Assembly: GCA_927798505.1 (NCBI GenBank)
Contig: CAKMNE010000021.1
Location: 1-13,958, forward strand
DNA: 13,958 nt
From: an uncultured Bacteroidales bacterium
GTDB taxonomy: Bacteria; Bacteroidota; Bacteroidia; Bacteroidales; UBA932
Direction: 5' to 3'
Part shown: piece after piece, positions 6,769 to 13,958 of the stretch
How the letters are laid out: every line of letters starts with the position of its first letter
Numbering within the stretch: the stretch's first letter is position 1
The notes under the pieces: generated by a model
Database searches by the model: none
What the model saw: the letters and a program-made list of their open reading frames with translations, nothing else
What the model was told of the DNA's origin: nothing
Made by a program: the position numbers and the translations under genes

Positions 6769-9700
6769 CAGAGCTTAGGGTATTGGATGGTGAAGCATGC
6801 ACCGCCCAGCCTGAAACTGCGGCTGTAGCTTATGCTGGCTCCGCAACGCTCCAGGATGCTCCGGCATATGGACAGACCGAGTCCGCTTCCGCTGCTCTTT
6901 GTGGTAAAGCGGGGAGTGAAGAGTTTCTCCACATTGCTCTCGTCCACACCCGGTCCGTTGTCTTCGAAAACGATTTCGTAGTAGTCCGGTTGGGCGCCGT
7001 TGCGAAGAGACACGACAATGCGGGCGTCTTCCCTGCCTTCGCAGGCCTGCACTGCGTTGTTGAGCAGGTTCACGAACACGCGCACGAGCTGAGGACGCGG
7101 ACCGTTGATGACCGTGTTAGGCAGACCGAGGTATTCGAATTCCACGCCGGGACGCGAGTCATACATATCAACCTCTTCGCGAAGCAGCTCATCCAGTCTT
7201 ATTTCCACAGGATCTTCAGCGTACAGACGGGCAAAGTCGGAGAACTGGTTAGCGGTGTCGGTGAGTACCTCTATGTGGTCGAGCAGGACCTTGGCCATCT
7301 CGTCGAAGCGCAACTGCCAGTTCGGATCACCCAGGGCCTTGAGCCTCTGCACCCTCTGAATCTGCAATTGCATAGGCGTGAGAGGGTTCTTGATTTCGTG
7401 GGCCACATTGCGCGCCATCTCGGACCAGGCCTTGTCGCGCTCCGCCTGCGCGAGACTGCGCGAACTGGCTACCAAGTCATCCACCATGCGGTTGTAGGAC
7501 TCGACCAAAGGCTTGATCTCATCGTCATGATGATAGACCAGATGTTCAAGCCCGTTCAGATCGCCCGCATCCATATTGGCCTTCATCTCGTAGAGAGGCT
7601 TGAAAATACGGTCAACCAGCAGGGATACCAGCAGGGAGCTCATGAGCAGGAGCACCAGGAACATCACTACAATGGAAACGGTATGCATAATGGCATCCCA
7701 CTCGAAATCGTAGGTCGTATCGACATAAGGCGAGGCAAAGAGACAGAGGACCTCGCCGTCGGCATCCATAATGGGCGCATACATGGTATAGATGCGCTTG
7801 TTGCCGTAACGCTCGCGATAAATGCTGAAACCTCTGTTGCGGTACATTATTTCCTCGTAGGCATTGCCGTTCATGCGGCAACCCACCAGCATCCTGTCGA
7901 AAATTTCAGGAGTAGTGGACATAAACACCCTTCCGTCAGGGCGGAAGAGGGATATGTCGGACATAGTGTTGTCGGACACACGGCGCAAAATCACCATGGT
8001 TTCACGGGATGTCAGCTCGTCTGCGGAGGCGACATTGCGCAGGCCGCTCTGAAGCATGTTGCGGATTGAATTCGCCTTGTCCGACATCATCCTTTGTGCG
8101 TGGATTTCGTTCCTGGTGTACACGAAGGTTACGCTGACCACAGCGAGGGTTGCCATAGTGATGCTGAGCGAGAGCATCAGCACTACCGATACAGCCGTCT
8201 TGAAGTAGTGCTTTTCCCGGGCTTGACCGCGTTTGAGGGCAAGCGGGAAAAGGCCGAAAATGAAAAACAGCACTATTGCAACAAGGATAACCGCAAGCAC
8301 ATAGCGAAGGTCTCCGTGATTGATTCTGGAAATCACTATGTACTCCTGGTCTCCCACGGTGTTGACATAGTGTATGTACCCATTATCAGTGAAATGACAT
8401 ACCGTTCCGCTGGCGAACCGGGACTCCAGTTCGGAGGTCAGCTTGGTAGGATAGGCATAGGTGCCCTTGTAGTATTGCCGCTCATTTCCCTTGTACTTGG
8501 CATAACTGAACATTGACGGAATCACGTCCCTGCTCTCCTCGGGGGAGAACACGGCCTTGAAGGCATCACGGTTTCCCATATCCCGGGGCTCAAGGGTGAT
8601 GTACATTGTGTTCTGCCCCTTGTCCGGAGTGAAGAAGTGGAATACGCCTACGTAGCGGCATCTCTGTCCTGACTGCGGCGCATAGTAGAAACGGGAACCG
8701 GGAGCAATCTGAACACCGGCTGCCAATCCGAGGTCTTCGGCATTTCCGCCTATCTGAACATTGAGGTTATAGGACTTGAGCGTGCGGAAGAAGTATTTTT
8801 CGGAGAGCTGCTGGAAAGCCATAGGGGCATACTCTTCCGACTCGGAAGTCCTGGCAAGAGCATCGTCGTAGGCAATCTGCCTTTCCACCCTTCTCAGTTG
8901 GTTTTCCAAATTGATATCACGGTCGTTGGCCAAGGTTTCAGCCCATTGCGATATTATCATTTCCTCCTTCTGGAAGCCCAGAACAGAAGTGACTATCACT
9001 ATGTAGGCGGCCATAAGGACAGCTGACACAGCTCTTCCCGCAATGGTAAACACATTGAAGAAGCGCAGCATCTGGACCAGAAGCACCAGACCGGTGAACA
9101 TCAGCAGGAAAGAGAGATAAACCCAACCGGTCTCGATGCTGAGCTGCCCTATCTTGTATAGCTGCATGGAGATATGGGTGTAGGTGATTACCTCCAGGAT
9201 ATTGAAATATGCCAGTACCAGCAGGGCCGCGATTACAATAATCAATAGAGTCCGGAAGATGGCAGTCATTCTGCCCGGTTTGAGACGGGACCATATATCC
9301 TCCCTCGCCAGATACATCGCCATGGCAATGAAGAACACCATGAGATTCAGCACCAGCACCGGCAGGATAAGGGTGATTTCTCCCTGCAGCACAGGATGGC
9401 GGTATATAGCCCACAACATGGCGGCAAGCATCAACCCTACCGCTGTCAGGCAGCGTTTCAGGGATGGAGCGCAGGAGATGACAAGCAGCAGGCCGCAGCA
9501 GAAAAACAGGAAGGCGAGCCAGACCGTATTGGCACGCAGCGCGCTCTTGACCGGCATTGCGTCGAATATGACATTGAAACGGGGCTCCCCGTCTATGACC
9601 ACAGGGCTGCCTTCTCCGGAAGAGAGCGGCGCAACCTGATAGCCGGGATCTATCCTGTAACGTTTGTTGTCCCCCACATTCAGTCCCACTATCACCTTCA

Positions 9701-10136
9701 CATTACCCTCGGATACCTGCTTTATGAGGAAGTATTTGGAGCCTAACTTGAACAGGGTGTACTCCTCGCTGACGGTAGTCAGAGGAGACTTCACTCTCGC
9801 TCTCGGGTTGGAAAGCCTGTGGTAGGATTGGGTGGTAATGATGTCATCGCTGCTAACCGGGAACTGATTTGCCCAGGACTGAAGCCGGTCCGAGACATAG
9901 CGATAGACAACCATATCGTCCGGAACCTTGCTCAGGTCCATCCACTGCTCCGGATTGGAGGCCAGAGCCTGGTCTGCAAGCTTATCCAGTTTCTGAAGTC
10001 TGGCTTTGACTACGCTTTCAACCCTGTAGGCTGCAAGGGCGGTATCTCCCTTCATCTGAGGCATGAAGAAAGAAGCGATGAGCAGTAGCAATGCCACTGA
10101 CATCAGTATTCGGGACAGGACGGTTTTGCGTTTCAT
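6768..10136 (-). CDS. Large NtrY-like sensor histidine kinase with ten membrane segments
   Basis: This 1122-residue membrane protein should autophosphorylate on H913 and pass the phosphate to a response regulator. Ten hydrophobic segments are visible at about 7-25, 205-222, 228-245, 254-276, 293-313, 337-357, 362-387, 612-634, 645-673 and 815-843. They leave three large extracytoplasmic regions (26-204, 388-611, 674-814), the last resembling a Cache-type sensor. A HAMP-like linker (about 840-895) leads to the H-box ARNVAHEIKNPLTP (908-921), which is NtrY-type. The N-box VNLLNNAVQA, G1 DNGPG (1059-1063), F-box LFTPRFTTK (1072-1080) and G2 GSGLGL (1083-1088) complete an intact kinase. Its ATG overlaps the rlmH stop (ATGA). 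The likely partner is the response regulator encoded about 2.6 kb upstream; the pairing is an inference. Confidence 0.93.
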   Translation of the reverse strand: MKRKTVLSRILMSVALLLLIASFFMPQMKGDTALAAYRVESVVKARLQKLDKLADQALASNPEQWMDLSKVPDDMVVYRYVSDRLQSWANQFPVSSDDIITTQSYHRLSNPRARVKSPLTTVSEEYTLFKLGSKYFLIKQVSEGNVKVIVGLNVGDNKRYRIDPGYQVAPLSSGEGSPVVIDGEPRFNVIFDAMPVKSALRANTVWLAFLFFCCGLLLVISCAPSLKRCLTAVGLMLAAMLWAIYRHPVLQGEITLILPVLVLNLMVFFIAMAMYLAREDIWSRLKPGRMTAIFRTLLIIVIAALLVLAYFNILEVITYTHISMQLYKIGQLSIETGWVYLSFLLMFTGLVLLVQMLRFFNVFTIAGRAVSAVLMAAYIVIVTSVLGFQKEEMIISQWAETLANDRDINLENQLRRVERQIAYDDALARTSESEEYAPMAFQQLSEKYFFRTLKSYNLNVQIGGNAEDLGLAAGVQIAPGSRFYYAPQSGQRCRYVGVFHFFTPDKGQNTMYITLEPRDMGNRDAFKAVFSPEESRDVIPSMFSYAKYKGNERQYYKGTYAYPTKLTSELESRFASGTVCHFTDNGYIHYVNTVGDQEYIVISRINHGDLRYVLAVILVAIVLFFIFGLFPLALKRGQAREKHYFKTAVSVVLMLSLSITMATLAVVSVTFVYTRNEIHAQRMMSDKANSIRNMLQSGLRNVASADELTSRETMVILRRVSDNTMSDISLFRPDGRVFMSTTPEIFDRMLVGCRMNGNAYEEIMYRNRGFSIYRERYGNKRIYTMYAPIMDADGEVLCLFASPYVDTTYDFEWDAIMHTVSIVVMFLVLLLMSSLLVSLLVDRIFKPLYEMKANMDAGDLNGLEHLVYHHDDEIKPLVESYNRMVDDLVASSRSLAQAERDKAWSEMARNVAHEIKNPLTPMQLQIQRVQRLKALGDPNWQLRFDEMAKVLLDHIEVLTDTANQFSDFARLYAEDPVEIRLDELLREEVDMYDSRPGVEFEYLGLPNTVINGPRPQLVRVFVNLLNNAVQACEGREDARIVVSLRNGAQPDYYEIVFEDNGPGVDESNVEKLFTPRFTTKSSGSGLGLSICRSILERCGASISYSRSFRLGGACFTIQYPKL

Positions 10137-10606
10137 TCGTGGTGGTATGACTCACCCCTTATGATGGTGAAGGCACGATAGAGCTGCTCTGCAAAAATCG
10201 TGCGAACCATCTGGTGCGAAAAAGTCATCTGGGAAAGGGAGATTTTCGAGTTTGCCCTCTGATAAACTTCGGGGCTGAAGCCATATGCTCCGCCTATGGC
10301 GAAGACTATGTCTCTGGAATCAGTGGACATGCGCCTTTCGAGCAAAGAGGCGAATTCGACGCTGCGCAGCTGCTTGCCTCTCTCGTCAAGCAGGACCAGT
10401 TCGTCGCTGTCCTTGAGATTCTTGAGAATGAGTTTTCCTTCCGCCGTCTTTATCTGGTCCCGGGACAGGGCGGAGACGTTTTTGAGTTCAGGTATTTCCT
10501 TGATTTCAAAGGATATATAGTGGCGAAGCCTGGAAGCATACACTTCCAGGCCTTCGGATACCCACTTTATATCGGTCTTTCCGACCGTAAGAAGAGTAAT
10601 ACGCAA
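10133..10606 (-). CDS. rlmH: 23S rRNA (pseudouridine1915-N3)-methyltransferase RlmH
   Basis: RlmH is a SPOUT-class methyltransferase that uses SAM to methylate pseudouridine 1915 in helix 69 of 23S rRNA on assembled ribosomes. The 157-residue protein is of normal length. It has the N-terminal ITLLTVGKT, LLDERGKQL (72-80), the SAM-pocket IGGAYGF (104-110), the knot region SLSQMTFSHQMVR (123-135) and the signature C-terminus RGESYHHE (150-157). The start codon is TTG (10604-10606). No in-frame ATG or GTG lies between it and the efp stop, and TTG gives exactly the conserved N-terminus, so an unusual initiation codon is likely. The gene begins 4 bases after efp, and its TGA overlaps the kinase ATG. 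RlmH was formerly called YbeA. Confidence 0.97.
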   Translation of the reverse strand: MRITLLTVGKTDIKWVSEGLEVYASRLRHYISFEIKEIPELKNVSALSRDQIKTAEGKLILKNLKDSDELVLLDERGKQLRSVEFASLLERRMSTDSRDIVFAIGGAYGFSPEVYQRANSKISLSQMTFSHQMVRTIFAEQLYRAFTIIRGESYHHE

Positions 10607-10610
10607 GACT

Positions 10611-11177
10611 TTATACCCTCTGGCCGTAAGTACGGTCGGTAGTATTGACTGTGATTACGTCTCCCTGGTTGATGAAAAGAGGGACCATAATCTTTGCTCC
10701 TGTTTCGAGAGTAACCTCCTTGAGGGCAGAGGTGGAAGCGGTGTTGCCCTTTACGGCAGGCTCTGCATATGTCACCTCGAGGGTTACATAGGTAGGAAGC
10801 TCGCAGGTAAGGCAGCGCTCCTCGTCTCCGGTCACGAACATCATCTCGACGTGCTGGCCTTCCTTCATGAGGTCTGCATTTTCAACCACGTCCTTCGGAA
10901 GGGTGATCTGCTCGTAGGTCTCCTCGTGCATGAAGTTGAAACTGTCCTCCTCTGCGTAGAGGAACTGATATGGACGGCGCTCAACATCGATGGTCTCGAT
11001 TTTTGCACCTGCGGTGAAGGTATTCTCGAGAATACGTCCGTTCTCAAGATTGCGGAGTTTGGTCTTTACGAAAGCTGGACCTTTGCCCGGCTTTACGTGC
11101 TGGAACCAAACAATCATACAAGGCTTGTCGTTGAACTTAAGATAAAGTCCGTTTTTGAAATCAGCTGTTGTTGCCAT
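10611..11177 (-). CDS. efp: Translation elongation factor P
   Basis: EF-P enters the ribosome between the P and E sites and relieves stalling at consecutive prolines. The 188-residue protein has the three beta-barrel domains of the family. Domain I runs from about 1 to 64, with the tip loop HVKPGKGPAF (27-36), where K32 aligns with the lysine that is modified in E. coli EF-P. The KOW-like and OB regions follow (EQITLPKDVVENA, LPTYVTLEVTYAEP), ending TVNTTDRTYGQRV. No modifying enzyme (EpmA/EpmB or similar) is encoded in this window, so the modification state is unknown. A Bacteroidetes-type promoter lies upstream, making efp the probable first gene of efp-rlmH-kinase. Confidence 0.98.
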   Translation of the reverse strand: MATTADFKNGLYLKFNDKPCMIVWFQHVKPGKGPAFVKTKLRNLENGRILENTFTAGAKIETIDVERRPYQFLYAEEDSFNFMHEETYEQITLPKDVVENADLMKEGQHVEMMFVTGDEERCLTCELPTYVTLEVTYAEPAVKGNTASTSALKEVTLETGAKIMVPLFINQGDVITVNTTDRTYGQRV

Positions 11178-11212
11178 AAATATCTAATAATTTGTTGTTT
11201 CAGAAAATCGTG

Positions 11213-11243
11213 CAAAGTTAAGAAATTACTGCAAACCTGCAAT
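11213..11243 (-). promoter_or_regulatory. Putative Bacteroidetes-type promoter for efp
   Basis: On the minus strand, ATTG (11240-11243) and TAACTTTG (11213-11220) are 19 bases apart, matching the Bacteroidetes -33/-7 consensus (TTG, then TAnnTTTG). The -33 element lies inside the last codons of ispH and the -7 element just past its stop. Transcription would begin near 11207, giving an A/T-rich leader of about 30 bases before the efp ATG. This is one of only two clear matches lying between genes in the window. Confidence 0.7.
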
Positions 11244-12086
11244 ATGTGCGGCCACCTCTTCGAGCAGCCAGCGCGGAGTGGAGGTCGCGCCACTGATGCC
11301 TACACGGTCTTCTGGACGGAACCATTTGGATTGGATTTCCTGCACCGAGCCGACGTGGTAGGTTCTTATGTTGACCTGACGGCAAAGTTCGCAAAGAACT
11401 CTTCCGTTTGAACTGCTTTTGCCTGATACAAAGACAATTACATCGTGTTTCCTGGCAAAGGACTCAAGATCGTGGTGACGGTTGGCCACCTGTTTGCATA
11501 TAGTCCGGTGCACCTTAAGGGCCGGGAGAGAAGATTTGAGCAGCTCGCATACCTCGGCATAGCCGGTAGGGCTCATAGTGGTCTGGGAAAAGATCTCGCA
11601 ATCTTCTGACGGGCGATCATTTTCCAGCATCTGAGCGGCCTGGAGCTGGTCCTCAACCACTCTCACGCGGCTCTTGGCCTGACCTACAAGGCCCAGCACC
11701 TCCGGATGTCCGTGCTTTCCGTAGATAATGACATCGCCTTTGGCCTCCCTGATTTTCTTCTGTATGCCGAGGACCACCGGACAGGTGCAGTCAATAATCT
11801 CAAAACCGAGGCGGTGAAGGGTGTCAAAAATCTTTGGAGGCTGTCCGTGAGCCCGCACAAGGATGGTCTTGCCTTCGGCAGAAGGCATTTCATCCAGGTC
11901 TTCGGTATCCAGCTGGACGAGGCCCATGGCTCCGAGCCTTTCGAGTTCGGAATCGTTGTGCACAATTGCGCCTAGCGAATAAAGACTGCTTCCCGGATGC
12001 TCACGCAGGAAGCTCTCCGCACTCCCGATGGTACGGATGACACCCGGGCAGAATCCTGCTGTGCTGTCTATCTCAACTTCAATCAT
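11226..12086 (-). CDS. ispH: 4-hydroxy-3-methylbut-2-enyl diphosphate reductase
   Basis: IspH (LytB) is the last enzyme of the methylerythritol phosphate pathway and reduces HMBPP to IPP and DMAPP with an iron-sulfur cluster. In this 286-residue protein the three cluster cysteines are C13 (GFCPGV), C102 (TCPVV) and C197 (TICKQV). Substrate-binding residues are also present: H43 (VHND), H80 (RAHGQPP), H127 and E129 (GHPEV), T169/T170 (SQTTMS), the SSSNGR block (224-229) and S279 (GATSTP). Length is normal for the short form of the family. The ATG overlaps the cmk end by 8 bases, consistent with co-translation; a cmk-ispH pair is a familiar arrangement. It implies MEP-pathway isoprenoid synthesis in this organism. 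Confidence 0.97.
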   Translation of the reverse strand: MIEVEIDSTAGFCPGVIRTIGSAESFLREHPGSSLYSLGAIVHNDSELERLGAMGLVQLDTEDLDEMPSAEGKTILVRAHGQPPKIFDTLHRLGFEIIDCTCPVVLGIQKKIREAKGDVIIYGKHGHPEVLGLVGQAKSRVRVVEDQLQAAQMLENDRPSEDCEIFSQTTMSPTGYAEVCELLKSSLPALKVHRTICKQVANRHHDLESFARKHDVIVFVSGKSSSNGRVLCELCRQVNIRTYHVGSVQEIQSKWFRPEDRVGISGATSTPRWLLEEVAAHIAGLQ

Positions 12087-12765
12087 ATAATGTATATTTC
12101 CCTCTGATCAGGCCCTTAACCCACTCGACCTCCTCCTTGAGCGTCATATCGGAGTTGTCGAGAAGATATGAGTTTGTCGCACGGCACAAAGGAGAGGTCT
12201 CCCTGTGCGAATCTATATAATCCCTCTGACGCAGATTCTCCACCACCTCTTCCATTACCGGATACTCTCCCTTCGCCACGAGCTCGTCGTAGCGTCGGCG
12301 GGCACGCACTTCCTGGCTTGCGGTCATGAAAATTTTGATTTCGGCATCAGGAAATACGGTAGTACCGATATCGCGGCCGTCCATCACGACGCGCCTGGAG
12401 GCAGCGGCCTCGTGGAGCTTGGCATCAACGAAGGCGCGCACGTACGGGACGGCCGCGATGGGGCTGACCTGGGAGGAAACCTCCATGGTGCGGATTTCCT
12501 TCTCTATGCACCTGTCCCCGATGAATGTGCGGTTGTCGGAGTGGAAGCGAAGGGGCAAATGCTCCAGGGCCTGCTCCAACTCAGGGCGTATGATATTCAT
12601 TCTCGAGATATAGTGCTCCTCCTGGGCGAACAGTGTGACGCCCCTGTAGAGCGCACCGGAGTCGAGATACAGGAAACCCAACTCTTTTGCAAGCAGTTTG
12701 GCGAAAGAGCTTTTCCCTGTTGATGAACAGCCATCGATGGCAATTACGATATCTGGAATCTGCAT
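12079..12765 (-). CDS. cmk: Cytidylate kinase
   Basis: Cmk phosphorylates CMP and dCMP with ATP, recycling pyrimidine nucleotides in the cytoplasm. The 228-residue protein has the P-loop DGCSSTGKSS (11-20), the CMP-binding LYLDSGALYRG (32-42), MDGRDIGTTVFPD (128-140), TASQEVRARRRYDEL (148-162) and the lid/substrate segment RDYIDSHRETSPL (180-192). The length matches bacterial Cmk enzymes, and no key residue is missing. The ATG lies 3 bases after the response-regulator stop, which leaves no room for a DNA-binding domain on that regulator and suggests a shared transcript. Its stop overlaps ispH by 8 bases. Confidence 0.97.
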   Translation of the reverse strand: MQIPDIVIAIDGCSSTGKSSFAKLLAKELGFLYLDSGALYRGVTLFAQEEHYISRMNIIRPELEQALEHLPLRFHSDNRTFIGDRCIEKEIRTMEVSSQVSPIAAVPYVRAFVDAKLHEAAASRRVVMDGRDIGTTVFPDAEIKIFMTASQEVRARRRYDELVAKGEYPVMEEVVENLRQRDYIDSHRETSPLCRATNSYLLDNSDMTLKEEVEWVKGLIRGKYTLYD

Positions 12766-12768
12766 ATT

Positions 12769-13917
12769 CTATACGTAGTCTTTTACGTTCTGGGCGGAGA
12801 CCACTTCGTCTCCGAGTATCAGCAGCCTTTCAACCACATTGCGCAGTTCGCGTATGTTGCCTCGCCAGCTGCGCTCCTGAAGGAGCTGCACGGCCTCAGG
12901 GCTGAAGGTCTTGCGCGGCAGAGCGGTCTCGTCCGCAATCTGACTGCAGAAATAATCTATGAGCATAGGAATGTCGGAGCGGCGCTCGTCCAGGGACGGC
13001 ACCTTGATGACAATCACGCTGAGACGGTGGTAGAGGTCCTCCCTGAAATGGCCCTCATCTATTTCCTTGCGCAAATCCTTGTTGGTTGCGGCTATCACGC
13101 GCACATCCACCTTGATGTCCGCATCGCTGCCCACACGGCTCAGTTTGTTTTCCTGAAGCACACGCAGCACCTTGGCCTGGGCGGCAAGGGACATATCACC
13201 TATCTCATCCAGAAACAGCGTGCCTCCGTCAGCCTGCTCGAACTTGCCCTTATGTTGCTTGATGGCGGAAGTGAACGAGCCTTTCTCGTGGCCAAAGAGC
13301 TCACTTTCAATTAGTTCAGAAGGAATGGCTGCGCAGTTGACCTCGATGTATGGAGCCGCGGAGCGGTCGCTCTGGGCGTGAAGGCTGCGGGCTACAAGCT
13401 CCTTTCCGGACCCGTTCGGGCCGGTGATGAGCACGCGCGCCGGGGTTGCGGCAACCTTGGAGATAATGTCGCGGATATGTTCCATAGGCTCGGACTCCCC
13501 CACCATCCTTATGCCTCCGAAGACCTTCTTCTTCAGAATCTTGTTCTGTGAGGTGAGAGCCGCCTTGTCGGTGGCGTTGCGTATGGTAATCAGCAGGCGG
13601 TTCAGATCCAAAGGCTTCTCTATGAAGTCGAAGGCCCCCTGCTTGATGCATTCCACGGCCGTTGCAATGTCGGCGTGGCCGGAAATCATCACTATAGGGG
13701 TATCCAGGCCTTCCGAGACAAGCTTGGCAAGTACTTCCGTGCCGTCCATTGCCGGCATCTTGATGTCACAGAAAATGACATCGTAACGGGCAGCGAGGGC
13801 AGCCTGCACTCCCGCCGCGCCGTCCTCGGCAACTTCTACCACATAACCTTCGTCGGTAAAAATCTCCCGAAGTGAATTGCGGATTGACCGCTCGTCGTCA
13901 ATGATGAGAATTTTCAT
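12769..13917 (-). CDS. NtrC-type response regulator lacking the DNA-binding domain
   Basis: This 382-residue protein has a receiver domain (about 1-118) with acidic pair D7/D8, phospho-acceptor D51, S79 and K101. A sigma-54-activator AAA+ domain follows (about 135-372). It has Walker A GPNGSGKE (166-173), Walker B TLFLDEIG (233-240), arginine-finger segment FREDLYHRL (291-299) and sensor II WRGNIRELRN (351-360). The usual C-terminal Fis-type helix-turn-helix is absent: the protein ends at NVKDYV with a TAG. The loop normally reading GAFTGA is GSFTSA (213-218). Helicobacter FlgR and Chlamydia CtcC are known regulators of this class without a DNA-binding domain. It could act from solution on sigma-54 holoenzyme or have a different output. 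The kinase at 6768-10136 is its probable partner. Confidence 0.92.
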   Translation of the reverse strand: MKILIIDDERSIRNSLREIFTDEGYVVEVAEDGAAGVQAALAARYDVIFCDIKMPAMDGTEVLAKLVSEGLDTPIVMISGHADIATAVECIKQGAFDFIEKPLDLNRLLITIRNATDKAALTSQNKILKKKVFGGIRMVGESEPMEHIRDIISKVAATPARVLITGPNGSGKELVARSLHAQSDRSAAPYIEVNCAAIPSELIESELFGHEKGSFTSAIKQHKGKFEQADGGTLFLDEIGDMSLAAQAKVLRVLQENKLSRVGSDADIKVDVRVIAATNKDLRKEIDEGHFREDLYHRLSVIVIKVPSLDERRSDIPMLIDYFCSQIADETALPRKTFSPEAVQLLQERSWRGNIRELRNVVERLLILGDEVVSAQNVKDYV

Positions 13918-13958
13918 ACTCCTGTTGTGCTCTCTGTACGCTTACGGAGCGCTTCAGC
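13914..13958 (-). CDS. Possible C-terminal end of an unidentified upstream gene
   Basis: One minus-strand frame is open from the window edge for 14 codons (AEALRKRTESTTGV). It ends in a TGA that overlaps the response-regulator ATG as ATGA. The same overlap occurs at three other junctions in the window, which makes this the most likely reading. The piece is far too short to identify, and a non-coding leader for the regulator remains possible. Confidence 0.4.
   Translation of the reverse strand, partial: AEALRKRTESTTGV

Noticed and set aside
6716..6802. Upstream GTG start giving EngB 29 extra residues
   Set aside because: The extension overlaps the kinase gene, spans the promoter, and is not part of the EngB family; MKIKSATF is the normal N-terminus.
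6507..8069. Long plus-strand open frame of 520 codons opposite the kinase and engB
   Set aside because: It lies antisense to two clearly recognised genes, has no recognisable motif, and is rich in His, Val and Glu as expected from the complement of coding sequence.

Overview
The window looks like a core-genome stretch from a member of the Bacteroidota, most likely Bacteroidales. Three things suggest this. Two promoter-like sites fit the Bacteroidetes consensus (TTG, 19-20 bases, TAnnTTTG). Gene starts lack well-spaced Shine-Dalgarno sequences. The gene content also fits: a cmk-ispH pair, a very large NtrY-like histidine kinase, and a eukaryotic-type glycogen branching enzyme next to an archaeal/bacterial-type debranching enzyme. 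The genus cannot be fixed from this sequence alone.

Every supported gene is on the minus strand, so transcription runs from high to low coordinates. Promoter positions suggest three blocks. Block 1 (13958 to 11226) holds the probable tail of an unidentified gene, a sigma-54-type response regulator without a DNA-binding domain, cmk and ispH. Block 2 (11243 to 6768) starts at a promoter inside the end of ispH and holds efp, rlmH and a 1122-residue sensor histidine kinase. Block 3 (6768 to 1) starts at a promoter touching the kinase stop codon. It holds engB, prs, a small membrane protein, der, xseA, xseB, a glycogen branching enzyme and the start of a glycogen debranching enzyme that runs off the window. 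Many junctions overlap by 1, 4 or 8 bases, which implies translational coupling.

Functionally the region mixes ribosome assembly and translation (EF-P, RlmH, EngB, Der), nucleotide and isoprenoid precursor supply (Cmk, Prs, IspH), DNA repair (XseAB) and glycogen structure (branching and debranching enzymes). It also carries the two halves of a probable NtrY/NtrC-like two-component system, separated by four housekeeping genes. The most unusual item is the response regulator: it stops right after its AAA+ module and has GSFTSA where the sigma-54-contacting loop normally reads GAFTGA. I found no mobile element, CRISPR array, rRNA or tRNA gene, defence cassette or long repeat. No intergenic stretch exceeds about 55 bases.
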